Shown here in pieces: positions 38,101 through 49,921 of a DNA stretch of 64,000 nt. The stretch comes from Paracentrotus lividus. Taxonomy: Eukaryota > Echinodermata > Echinoidea > Camarodonta > Echinidae. The position numbers were made by a program, and so were the translations under genes. The number at the start of each line of letters is the position of its first letter. The first letter of the stretch is position 1. The notes under the pieces are model-generated. The model did no database searches and was not told the origin of the DNA. It saw only the letters and a list, made by a program, of their open reading frames with translations. The stretch spans positions 25,933,407 through 25,997,406 of the forward strand of contig CALNVZ010003426.1 of assembly GCA_940671915.1 (NCBI GenBank). Reading direction: 5' to 3'.

Positions 38101-41100
38101 AAAGAGCAGATAAAAACTTGCATAGACGCATCCTCTTAACCATGTAACAAACTTTGTAAATACATATTTTAATGTCAATATAGCCTCCCGTTTTCTGGCA
38201 AAGGTCAAGTTTTATAAAATATGACATGTAACACATGGGACACGTAACACACGGGACTATTAGTCCATAAAATATTTTACATGAAATATTTGGTGTAGCC
38301 AAGGTGTAGCAACATGTTGTGTTAAAAAAATCCCGCTGATAAAACAAAAGAACCATACACAACACATTACTGTAAAAAAGAAATATTTTGTTTCATTACT
38401 TGAAGTGGGAGGGCGAGTAATAAAACTTAACATTTTACATCAGCTCAGTAACTTTTGTGAGACTACTTCTGACACATGAATACTTTAAGAATAAAAATAT
38501 GGAAAGTTATGTGCTAGGATATTTTCACCAGAGGAAGCCAAGATGATATTGAAACAGAAAATATGTACTTTTTGGTGTATCCCATATAAAAAACTTTAGA
38601 AATATTGGTTGAAAATAGCATTTTAATGCATTTTATCATTTTTCATGAATATTAATGAGCCTTATGACATCATATGACCTTGAAATGACTTTTTGACCTC
38701 ATTTGCATTAAGTTTATTTCATACACTTGTGGTGATATATGATACATTATATGTACCTTTAAAACCTCACTGACACACTTACACAAAAATGGTCGAAAAG
38801 TTGAAAAATCACAACTCGGGAACAAATAGCTTGGACTTGCCCTATACCAACAGTATGGTTTTTGGCACGCCCAGATTACTGGACTAGAGTGAAGCAATAA
38901 ACTGTGGTTTCATTTTGATGATTTAACCTCCAAATTAATGCTTACTATGACATTATCATGATTACACGCACATATCATTGAAATAACATAAAGACTAGTT
39001 AAGCAAGTTTCAATAAATTTAATTTTCTCTACAAAATCTTTTAGTTGAGCTTTAAGATGTGATTTACCTGTGTTTTCCTAGTAAGTCTTTGCCTGTTCAT
39101 CACAGATCTTAGTTAAACCTTCTTTTAATCGGTCAGAAGTGTTTTACTCTTAATCTCAATGATGATTGCTTCATCTGGGTACTTGTCTTGGAATGCATAC
39201 ACACGTCTAGCCTCTTGTATTTAGTTTTCCTGTAAATACAAAAGACAAGAAACAAATGATAATTATCTTTATAACAATATTAACATCTCACATAAATTTT
39301 TCTAAACCATTGTTTGAATGTGACAAATATAGAATATTTATGTTTTGCCAAGAAAATAAAATCAGTGACAGGTTCACAGTGCGCCAAAAATAAAACACTT
39401 TCAATAAAACTTGTTTAATTACACATCTAATAGAGCAATACAAATTTTTGGTGTGAACTAGCAAATTACCTATATCCAATATCACACCCACACATGCAAC
39501 AAATAAATAAATAATAAATAAAACTTATTCAAACATTCAAACTTTTCCAAATGATTTGCATGACCCACAAAAGTGATGCCCTTAACGACTCTGCGACTGA
39601 ATTTTTAGCAAATTTTGAAAAAAAAGAAAAAAAAAAAGATGGTGTAGTTTCATCTGTCAATATAGTTTGTGCTTGTTCGGCTGAGCTATAAGCAATGAAT
39701 ACTTACAACTTGTATACTGCAACTTCCTTGTAAGTTGTAACCATAGGTTTATATTTTCTAGAATACTGTAGATCTTACACAAATCTTTAAAGAATCAAAT
39801 CACTTTTGAATAAAAATAGAAATAGTCAGCAATTTTAAATTGTCATCTAATTCTGTGGATTGTTGCCACAAACGGACATACTGATAAGCTTGCATGCCAG
39901 TGGTGAAAACCCTATCATGACTACCAACTTACACGATCCTGATCCTGACCGCAGCTGGATGGCATGCTACAATCTCTGACCAGGAACTTCATCTATGCAG
40001 CGCTTTTTAATATCCTCCAACTCCTTTGTTATGAAATCCATATTAGACAACATAGTGGCTGAAAAGAAAAGAAAAAATCAATTATTAACCAATTAAAACA
40101 ACAAAGATTCATAACAAACAGATCTGTTCAGACCATGTAGGCCTAAATATATAATTAATTATTGATTAATTAATATCTATATGAATAATAATACTAATAT
40201 CTATCAATTATTAATATTAATATCTGGCTATTTATAAAGATGGCACTTTTCCAGTTAAACTGCTCAAGCGTTTTACACAATATCACTGCCCCATTCATAG
40301 GATTTATTCAATACTTCAATACATGTCTAGCGACCCCATAATTTCTATCGGTTTATAATAAATTTGATTTCACTGACTCACTCTTATGTAAAAATAGAAA
40401 AAAAACAAAACACTCATTATTATTTTTCCCCGGCGAAACTCAAATCGCAAGTCTCACTCTCAGACGTCATAATCTTCACATACAAACTCACCCAGGTCTG
40501 GACATGATAAGAATAGAATAGAAATGGTTTTTTAAACAACAAAAATCACTTGCGGCCCAAAGGCCGAATTACAGAATTTTCGTACAATAAAAATTGAACA
40601 CATCGAGATTATATGACATAACATAATATCTTGTAAACAAATAAGAAATCATAGTAACTTTATAAAATACAGAGCAGATGTGTATTGTTTACAGTAAATA
40701 TATGTAAACAAATTTTTGTTCTTAATTTTGAAAATAATCCTTATTATCGTTAGATTTACTGTCATATTATCATTATCATTATTGTTACACAAGATAACAC
40801 AATATTCAGTTAATAAATATGAAATCATAATAATATCATTATTAATAATTAGATTAACTGCCATTATTATCATTATTTTTATTATTATAATTATGAATAT
40901 TACATTTCTATTATTATTATAATTATTTACATAAATACACTGTTAATTATCATTAACGAATTGAAGTAAATATTGCATTTAACTTTCAGTAAATAAATAT
41001 GAAATCATAATAACATCATAAAAATACAGAGAATAAATTAGGTATTAGTTTCAGTAATTATTAAAATTGTTTTTTGTTTCTCTTGAGTGTTATTCTTTAT

Positions 41101-42060
41101 CATTAGATTTACTGTCATTATAAAGGCCCTGAAAGTCCGAGATCGTGGGAATGCGCGTTTTTCCTGAGCTCCATTGACTCTTAACAAGACAGTGGCTTAC
41201 GCATCGGTCCTACTGGGGATTAACATTCGGACAGCAAGAACATGACGAAGTTGACCGAATTCAGTCACTAATAGGGTCAGTAGCTTCGGATTCTCGAGTC
41301 CTCAACAATTCCTAGTTTATAGACTCTCAACAGGTCTCTCCGTATAAATTCAAAGAGAGGACTTGTATAATGCTCCATTTCAAAAAACAAAACATAGGTT
41401 AGATTTACTTCGGAATTCTGGTTAGTTAGCCTAGCCATTAAGGATTAACCGGATTAACTCCAGACGGGTTGGCGCTGAGATTACGCAACACGCCTCAGGC
41501 TCTGATTGGAATGTTTTTTTTTTCATCCGAGATAAGGTGATTTCCAATTGTTTTATCAATTATACGTCCCTTTAACCAACAACTAAGTTAAAGTTAGATC
41601 TAGAATTATAATCTTACAATATTGTTAACCGAGAAACACAATTTTTTAATGCATGTGAAATCAGAACATATTTAATTAGATTCACTGTCATTATTATAAT
41701 TGTTATTATTATTATTATTATCATCATTATTACGATATTATCATTTCTATTATTATAATTATTAGATCTAACGTTAACAGTTACATAACTATACACAGCC
41801 CCGTTGCCCCGTTGCCGAAGGCGACGGGGCTGTACTTCCACCACCTCCATTTACAGCGAAATAATCAGCGAAGATGGGCGCTCAGAGGATTATACTGGTC
41901 AATTTAATCAATCTAATGTTAAAATGTTGTTGTAAGGTTTCTATGATGTTTCACGCGTAACAACGACTAAAAATGAAAGTATATAAGAGCTTCTTGACTT
42001 ACCAAATTGAATTTTCCGTTGGCCTTGTCTCTTCTCATAGGTTGGTGCCATCGCTGCCAT
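29139..42060 (-). CDS. RWD plus RING-H2 E3 ubiquitin-ligase-like gene, frame disrupted in exons 2, 3 and 5
   Basis: Eight minus-strand exons: 42060-42003, 40058-39933, 39229-39068, 37453-37233, 34233-34125, 31665-31539, 30725-30617, 29278-29139 (TGA stop). All have consensus splice sites. The product has an RWD-type region in exons 2-5 (YPDEAIIIEIKSKTL, then REKEYFMKFRLKVPDLYPEH) and a C-terminal RING-H2 with the full ligand set: CPVC (exon 6), CGHIFHKGC (exon 7), CPSC (exon 8). It ends in a conserved tail, RWAHQEARRRELDEVVDF. RWD-RING proteins usually recruit an E2 for ubiquitin transfer; the substrate is unknown. Read literally the frame breaks: exon 2 is 1 bp, exon 3 is 4 bp and exon 5 is 2 bp shorter than the exon phases and conserved protein require. 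Exons 1, 4, 6, 7 and 8 are clean. Either a young pseudogene or a gene with local consensus errors. About 352 residues would be expected. No vertebrate symbol is assigned. Confidence 0.75.
29936..30398. mobile_element. MITE with 21-bp inverted termini, copy 1
   Basis: Ends TAAAGGTAGTGTCATCCTTT and its inverse, in the last intron of the RWD-RING gene. The interior is non-coding and includes GAACCGCTGACCGTTAGCGC. A second copy in the same orientation, closely similar throughout, is at 53293-53750. Confidence 0.85.
31850..32655 (+). repeat. Dispersed repeat, long copy
   Basis: The blocks GATTTGAATGTTTCTAAGG, CAGTGGAAGAGCATTCC and ACAGAAATGGGGCTGAA recur in the same order at 57547-57630. The far end of this copy (32605-32652, with GAATATATTCTCAGACGAGA) matches 57710-57762. 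So the copy here is about 0.8 kb and the other is internally deleted. No protein relic was recognised. Confidence 0.6.
32905..33373. mobile_element. Non-autonomous element, TTAAAGGGRCTT termini, copy A
   Basis: Left end TTAAAGGGACTTATAATTG and right end the inverse of TTAAAGGGGCTTGAAAGTC. The interior is non-coding. An inverted second copy is at 41121-41575; both lie in introns of the RWD-RING gene. Confidence 0.75.
33728..33803 (-). repeat. tRNA-derived sequence (SINE head or tRNA relic)
   Basis: Exactly 76 bp on the minus strand with an A-box-like TAGTTCAGTTGG, an anticodon arm CCTG-T-CTAGTAA-T-CAGG (loop anticodon AGT, Thr-like) and a B-box-like GGTTCATATCC. The outer ends GGGCTTC and GAATCCC pair at six of seven positions. 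The T stem pairs poorly and the acceptor-to-D-arm spacing is too long, so a working tRNA gene is unlikely. Confidence 0.45.
36382..36589. mobile_element. MITE with 31-bp inverted ends and telomere-like interior
   Basis: Left arm 36382-36412 begins CCGACATTTTGCTCC and is repeated inverted at 36559-36589 with a few mismatches. The interior carries TAGGGTTAGGGTTAGGG at about 36435-36452 and further degenerate TTAGG units. It lies in an intron of the RWD-RING gene. Non-coding. Confidence 0.8.
37839..38842. mobile_element. 1.0 kb element, GGGCAAGTCCA termini, GTAACACATGGGAC repeats
   Basis: Left end GGGCAAGTCCACGCTATTT and right end its near-perfect inverse, flanked by TATA on both sides (possible 4-bp target duplication). 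The interior holds copies of GTAACACATGGGAC at about 38031, 38226 and 38240 and a variant GTAACAAACGGGAC at 37864. No transposase frame. It shares its terminus with the larger element at 46313-48446. Confidence 0.75.
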
Positions 42061-42440
42061 TTTCTATGACGTCATTTCTGTGCGAGACGATATGGCGAAG
42101 ACAACGCACGCACGGAGAGATTATACGTTGATGACTCAATTTTCCTGTTTTTCTACATTATTAGTTGATTACTTCATGTGAAACATTCGCAGATGTCACA
42201 ATTCGAGGAAAAACTTCAAAGATTTGATTCAATGTGAGTATGAATTCAAATAAGGTATTTTTGACCACGAAATTTGTGGTCATGTATAGATATTTTCAAA
42301 ACTTCGCCAAATATGTCTACTGTTCGTCAGTTCCCGTCGCTTCGCGACGGGGCTTGGTCGTTTAACAGTTACATAGACAACGTTAAGTAAATACAATATC
42401 ATTCATAAATTGAAGTAAATATTGCACATAAAATAACATA
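40640..42440. repeat. AT-rich repeat array in RWD-RING intron 1 and 5' flank
   Basis: Segments such as TTAGATTTACTGTCATTAT recur at about 40748, 41104 and 41673 (variant at 40851), and GAATTGAAGTAAATATTGCA recurs at 40960 and, as a near copy, at 42410. The array is interrupted by the transposable element at 41121-41575 and by a non-repetitive segment (41788-42361) that holds exon 1 of the RWD-RING gene. Confidence 0.65.
41121..41575. mobile_element. Non-autonomous element, TTAAAGGGRCTT termini, copy B
   Basis: Inverted relative to copy A (32905-33373) and alignable over its whole length, for example GAGAGGACTTGTATAATG here against its inverse there. It is inserted within an ACTGTCATTAT unit of the AT-rich array. 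Confidence 0.75.
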
Positions 42441-43006
42441 CATAATTCTAATTACACCGCTGCTAGCATGGGTATATAGCATTGAAATAATAAATTCAAA
42501 CATATAATATTTTAGAATTATGTATCAGGAATTTAGATCAAATTTAAGCGGTGTCAGACGCATGTACAGACACACTCTAAGTTAATCTACACCACACCGA
42601 CACAGGCGAGTGGGACTGAATTGAGCAGAAAATGATTAAGGATTGTTTATATTTGGACATTTCTGCTCCTTATAGGTAATTACTAGGACAAATTTTCAAT
42701 TTTTAAGAGAAAACATGTTATTTAAAAACTTAAACACATAACCTTAAAAAAAAATCTTTATTCTGAATTCCGGGAAAATGTAAGACAAGAAGAGAAAATT
42801 ATGACATACCTCTGAAACTTACAACAGACTGGTAACATTTATTTTCTTGTATGTGTATTGCGAGAAAACAACGCATGCACAAACCTTACTTGAAAGAAAT
42901 GATATCAGTCTCTTTTACATCATTTTCTAAAATTGGTTCATCTGGCAGGTTGGTGTCACGTTTGTTGCTTTGAGCTGAGTGAAAAGCTGTCCAAATACCT
43001 CTAAAA
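42061..43006. promoter_or_regulatory. Divergent intergenic region between the RWD-RING gene and NADSYN1
   Basis: The two start codons face away from each other 946 bp apart. A perfect palindromic CRE, TGACGTCA, stands at 42067-42074, only 7 bp outside the RWD-RING ATG, so it would be at or near its transcription start. No TATA box is evident. GC hairpins occur at 41805-41828 (loop GAA) and 42327-42345 (CCCGTCGC-TTC-GCGACGGG). The short distance permits a shared bidirectional promoter, but nothing proves it. Confidence 0.45.
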
Positions 43007-46000
43007 ATGGGAAGAAAAGTAGTTTTAGCGACATGCACTCTTAACCAGTGGGCTATGGACTTTGAAGGGAACTATGAAAGAATCCTGAAAAGTAAGTGGC
43101 ACTTTCTCATTCAAACTCGTAATCAAGTTCAGCTCAGGTGGCTGAGCCCGAGCTGAACGAGGAGGGACAGGATACGCACCCGTGCTTGACGGCCTAGCAG
43201 TTTGCTCCGTATTCGGCTGACTGATGTGGTGTGCTGCTGAGCTGAGTGATGGTGATGGGAATCGAATGTGTGACATTGATTGTGAGAATGATGTTTGTAA
43301 GTTTAATATGACTCATACTCTGAATGATGAGAATTAATATAGATTTCTAAATGTTAATTGCTAGTATGCTTGCTGTTACTTGTCTTTGTTTTTAGAACAA
43401 CAATAATAAACTTAACTGTTAGATCTAACGTTAGACCCCTAAGTTTAACTTTAGTAGATCTGAACTTGAACATAAAAGTCAAAAAGCACTCAGTCAGAGT
43501 CATACTCATCAAAGGAAGATGTCTTTTGAGAAAGAGCGATATCGAGAGAGAGAGAGAGACTGACACTGCAAATGGTCTACTGAGACTGAGTCAGAGTGAA
43601 GTTTGTTTGCAATACAACAAAACTTCAATTTATTTCTTAAATTAATGTAAGTAAATTTTAAAACTCAGATTTCTATGGAAACACTGCTGCAGAAATAATT
43701 AAATTATTCATGAAATGAATAATTGAATTATGAAATGAAAAGTGCAATATATTACACTTTTCTATCAGATTTGGAATTATTCATCTTCTTCTTAATCTAG
43801 GTTCAACAGATGCAGATAAATAAATGGTAAATATCAGAGAAACTAAGCCTATAGACATAGACTAAACATGTTCATTTCATTTCATTTCATTTCAAATGAA
43901 TAATGTAAAGCATCGGATTTAAATGCAATCAGATCTTTTATTATTTTGTTTGGTTATTTCTTTCTTTTTTTATAAACCATGATTTTTTTTTAAAATGGTT
44001 TTAAAAACAAACTTTTTTCTTCACTCAAAACTTGAAATCATAAAAAATTAGTAACCTTGCACCATTTTGTTAATTGAATTAAAGTAGGATGTGTGTGGAG
44101 GATGTAGCCAATGGATGACATCGTCATAAGAAAGGAAAGAGAGTTTGAAATTATGACTTCCAGGTGACAGACAGCGTGAGGATGTGATGTGTTACAGTGT
44201 TTCTCTCAACTGTACATACATCCTCAAAATGTATGTTATGTCAAGGAAATGATGTCATTATTGCATGGTATGCTGTGCACTGTACGTATATGCTTAATAT
44301 GGTGTGCTATAATGTAATCCAGTTTAAATGCTTTGAACTTATTGTCAGGTTCTTCTAACAAGGGTCAATTTAAACCTAGCCCTCCTCCCAAGAAAAAAAA
44401 GAAGAACTTAGGCCTAATATGAAATGAAAAGATAAAAAGAATAAATAAAATGTTGATATTGGAATAAGCCCCATTTTCCCAATTGCAAAGGCCTACTAGT
44501 TGTGAAAAAGCTGATGGATTATATAGGATCAGACATGAATAGGGTTTGACAAATGCCCATTAAACAAAATTAATTTGATCCTTAAATTTTTTTTAATTTT
44601 TCAGAACTAATTTACAATTTATTTATATGACAACGTCCTTGTAGACTGAGATACCTTTAAGTATTAGTGTATAGTACATTGTGAAAAGATGGCCTTATAT
44701 TTTATTTTAATTTTTCCCCCTTACAAATGTAGGTATAGCCATTGCAAAGGAAAAAGGAGCGAGATACAGACTTGGACCAGAACTAGAAATCACGTAAGTA
44801 ATACAGAATGCCCAGTGTTATGCACAATCTTACAAATAACCATAGAAACCATGAACAAATCAGTATCAGTGCAGTTATGCATAAACTTTAAATTGCTAAT
44901 AACACATTTTTTTTTTTTTTTTTTTTGGTCTGGCAGTACTACAGGTACAACAAGCTAGCAATAGATATTTGTCCTATTTTGTTTGCTCTTTATTTCTATG
45001 AGTTATAGTTTCAATTATAGAGGCATAAAGAAATGCCCCAACATAGAATAAAATCATTAGCTTCTACTCTCAGATGTTCATATTATCATGTTTGAATTAT
45101 TAATTTCATGTCATTTGATGTTTCACAGTGGTTGTGTATGCAATTATCATTTCTATGAGTCTATGGCAGATGCTTGTTAGTCCTAAATGGGAAATGCCCA
45201 ACATATAATTACAACCTTACTTTTTAATCTCAGATGTTGAATATTATAATGTTTGACTTATTAATTTCATGTCATTTGATGTTTTACAGTGGTTGTGTAT
45301 GCAATTATCATTTGATGCACCACGCCGTACCCCGGGGTACCGTTGTACCCCGGGTTCCCTCGTTGTGTAGCGCCACCTCATGCCCATTATTATGTAGTCT
45401 TCTAGATTCGTCGCCGATATCACTGTCATGCACAATGCTGTTTCGGGTTTGATGAATTTACTTCATAATAACAATGCTTTAATTCTAAATAATTCAGTAA
45501 CATGATTTTGTTTCTTCCTTGAATCTAAGATTTGTTTGTGCTATTACCAAACACACTATCATTCATTCACTCCATACAAGAACATTAAAGAAAAAATATA
45601 AGCCTGACACTGTCTTAGATAATGAAAAATTTAATTTCAAATCTCTTTCAATATTAACAACTTTAACAGAGTACAAAAGATTGATAAATTGCATGCATTT
45701 AACAAACAAGAATTATTTTTTATTTTGTTTTTACTCAAATTTAATTTTTTTTTAAATTTTGGGAAACCAGGGTACAGAGCTAAAAAAAAAATAATAATAA
45801 TTCAACAGAACGGTGATTTATTTTTTGGTACCCCAGGGTACCAAAAAGTGCATCATTTCTATGAGTCTATGGCAGATGCTTGTTAGTCCTAAATGGGAAA
45901 TGCCCAACATATAATTACAACCTTACTTTTTAATCTCAGATGTTGAATATTATAATGTTTGACTTATTAATTTCATGTCATTTGATGTTTTACAGTGGTT

Positions 46001-49000
46001 GTGTATGCAATGATGGACTCATCATTGCATACATACTGACCTGTATCCATGGCAGATGCTTGTCAGTCCTAAATGGGAAATGCCCAACATAGAATCACAA
46101 CCATACTTTTTAAACTGAGATGTTTATATTATAATGTTTGAATGATTAATTTCTTTAATTGTTTTACAGTGGATATTACTGGACGCAATAATTCATTTCT
46201 ATGAGTCTAATACTAACCTGTATTCATGGCAGATGCTTGTCAGTCCGAAATGAGAAATGCCGAACATAGAATCACAACAGAACTTTCTACCCTCAAACAT
46301 GTATGTTCATATGGGCAATTCCATGAAAATCCGGACAAGGTTGCCGGAAATTCAAAAACATATTTGGTTCAAATCATTTTGATTTTCAAAAAATGCACGA
46401 GTTGAAGTTTTAGGAATCAATAAAATTTTTCCCGATGGCGGCCATTTTCACTTTCTAATCATATGCTGAAGTATTCCAATATATTGGGGTATAGAAAAGG
46501 TATATTAACAAGAAACTCATTTTCATTTTCTCAACTAAATCGTTTCTATTCCCTATAATCTTTCACATGGATAAAGTTGTTAGAGAGACACTTTGTCAAA
46601 CTGTATTTAATAAAAATTGGTTCAATCATGACTTTGGTCAACAAACTTAGATTTAATCAACCCTCATTTGGAATGTAACGTCAGTTACCGAAAACATGAA
46701 CTTGTTAATTTTTTTCCACAACGAAGACAGTATCAAATATGCCAATTAAGATTTCTAATGTATGACTGCATCTCATTATTATCAATAGCAAAGCTATTGA
46801 TATTAAACATACAATCAAGTCAAAATTAAAAACCAATTTGTGTAACGTCAGTTACCATAGCCTAGTGTAACGTCAGTTACCATGATGCCATTATCGTTTC
46901 ATAGAAAACAATTACAATTTGGACTCCTGTATGCATCTGAACTAATTACCACTACTTAAACTAACAATTTAGCAATAAAAAAGACTGCCAGTGCCAATGG
47001 TAACTTCTTCTTTTAATGATTTAAGAGTTGGGAAACCCATACAGTGTACATGTACATGTACATGTACATTGTAAGCCCCTCCAAATCTGCTTTAGATTTT
47101 CAGTTGATTATCTGTTGATGAGTGTGATAAAGGTTCCATTGCTATATATTCTGAATTTGGAATATGAGCCTATAATTTCAAATGTTATGATTATCTAAAT
47201 AAAATCGGTTGTATTTAAAAATTTAACTCTGTAAAAAAATTATAAATAAATGAAGAGAAAAAAAAAGAAAGAAAAAAAGTATGATCACAGCTCCAATGTC
47301 TGTGCACCTGCTTAGATGGAAACGATTTTTTTGGTAGAACAAAGCATAGAACAACACTTTACTTTAACAGGATTTCATTTTGATGCCAAAGACGAACAGT
47401 AATTTTCAACAAATTTCATTACCTAGCTTTGAGATTCTGCATTTTATGACTACGGATGAGTTACAATGTAAATGGAAATTACAGTTGCAGTTATAAGTTT
47501 GAATTGAAGAAGAAACTGTTTAAAAGTGATTTTAAAAATCAATTCATCTAAGAATTGCTGTGTGCTGTGAGGACTTAGAATCATCAAATTATAATAAAGG
47601 CACCAAATTATGCTAAGATTCACATACATTACACACAAAAATACATGTGTGGGACATCCTACGTGTATTAATCAATCAAAATACTTTTTTTTAGAGTTTC
47701 TAATATCTTAATACTAACATATTCCAATATTTACAATGTATGTGATGAAATTTAGTTCTTAAAAGTAGTAAGAAATAAAATTTTCAAACTATTTTGTACA
47801 AACCCAATAGGAAATACATGTGTAAAACTGTCATGTTCATACATGTAGTAAAGTTTTAACTGAATACGAGGAAAATGATTACATTACTTCTTATTTTGCC
47901 AGTCTGTTGACTAGAACAAAGGTATGATGTCATATCAAAAACATAAATCTCAGAAGCCCGGAACACAAAATATTTTGATCAAATTCAAAATGGAGATTTT
48001 ACATATGTGTAAAGTCTATGGAAGATGTAAGGGTAACGTCAGTTACGTAACGTCAGTTACCGACATGTCTTCACAAAAGTTTCCCCAGCATAAACAAAAA
48101 TCATGAAAATCTCTCCTTATTTTGCAAATCTGTTCATAAGGACCTAGGTATGATGTCATATAAGACTTATCATTACAACACGTCGTGGACATAAGATATT
48201 GAGATTTGATCAAACACCATGATTTTGCATGTCCGTTTTCTGTAACGTCAGTTACCGACACGTTTTTGCTTGGCGTTTCAATAGAAATTATGTTTGGGTG
48301 GAATTTTTAGATACAACTTCTCCCTTTATATTTACTTAGTTAGGTATATTAATTTGAAGACCCATGTATTCTTATTTATTTAACTACGGTACAAACAATG
48401 TAGAAAATTCTGGTTGTGTGTAACGTCAGTTACCGTGGAATTGCCCCTATCATTATTATGTTTTAATGATTAATTTCTTGAATTGTTTTACAGTGGATAT
48501 GGATGCAATGATCATTTCTATGAGTCTGATACAAACCTGCATTCATGGCAGATGCTGGCTAAGCTCTTGGAAGCACCAGAGACTCAAGATATCATGTGTG
48601 ATGTGGGAATGTAAGTTCATCTCTAAATTGTTCTTACCATATTATCATATTTTCAACAAGCCTCTTATCATGCTTTTTAACTCCCTTCCGTGATTGTTTA
48701 AAATTAATCTATGACAAACTGTTTTTTTTATATGTTTTTAATGTGGAAATAATGAAATAAAATGAAATAAAATTTTGTTATTATTTTGTATTCATTATCA
48801 TTTTTTGAAGAGCAACATTTTCATATGAAATTTGCTTAAATGAATTTGTGTTTACGTGTCTGATATAATATATTTAAAAAGTCAAGTAACAGCCCTGGGC
48901 TCTTTTATGATCTTCTAGGGCTCTCTTTGGGCATTTCAGGGGGAAAGTGACCCATGCCTCCTACATTTTTCTTCCTTTCTGTATTCTAAAAACATTTGCT

Positions 49001-49883
49001 TGAGCCATGCGTGGCTTCCTTATTTGAGTCATCATCATTTTATTCTCTCCCTTTCTCTTTACTTTTTACCTCTTTCAGGCCAGTGATGCATAAGAATGTC
49101 CGCTACAATTGCAGAGTCATCTTCCTCAACAAGTAAGATTTCAGAATAAAATTACCCTTTGATCACATTGATTCTGGCACACCAGCTCTGTTGTGTTGTG
49201 AATTTGTAAACTTTGTTTTCTTCTTCTTTTATTTTGTATTGGTGGAAAAATTGAATAAGGATAAAAAAGTAATGTTAAAGAAATTACTCATAACTTTTCA
49301 TGTAAGCGCTCTGAGCCTTACGGGAATTAGCACCCCAAATGTTTATTGTAATGTACCGGTAATGTAATAATGTCATTATGGTATTCTTGCACGTACATTG
49401 TACAGTGTGCATGTTTTGATCAGATATAAGTAAAAAATTTGTTCATGTACATGTATGCACTTTTGTAATGATTTGTGACTCAAATGGGTGTAACATGCTT
49501 ACATGTAAGAACTAAATATTATTATTATTTTATCATTGTGGATAGTACATGTAGTTGTATCAGGATGTGTGCAATCATCAAAGTCCCTGTATTGCCAACA
49601 TCACTTTAGTTCACCTAAAAGTATTATATGTAATTCTCTTTTGAAGGAAAATAATCCTGATAAAGCCTAAGACAGACATGGCTAACAATGGGAACTATAG
49701 AGAGCTTCGTTGGTTCACTGGTTGGGCTAAACTGAGGACTGTAGAACAGCACTTCTTACCACGCATGATATCAGATATTACAGACCAGGTCAGTGTAATT
49801 ATTGTTAAAAGGAATTCATGCTTCAGTAGTAATACACATAACCCTCCATGATAGATATTTAATTGTTTACTTATTTATTATTA

Positions 49884-49921
<38 letters not shown>

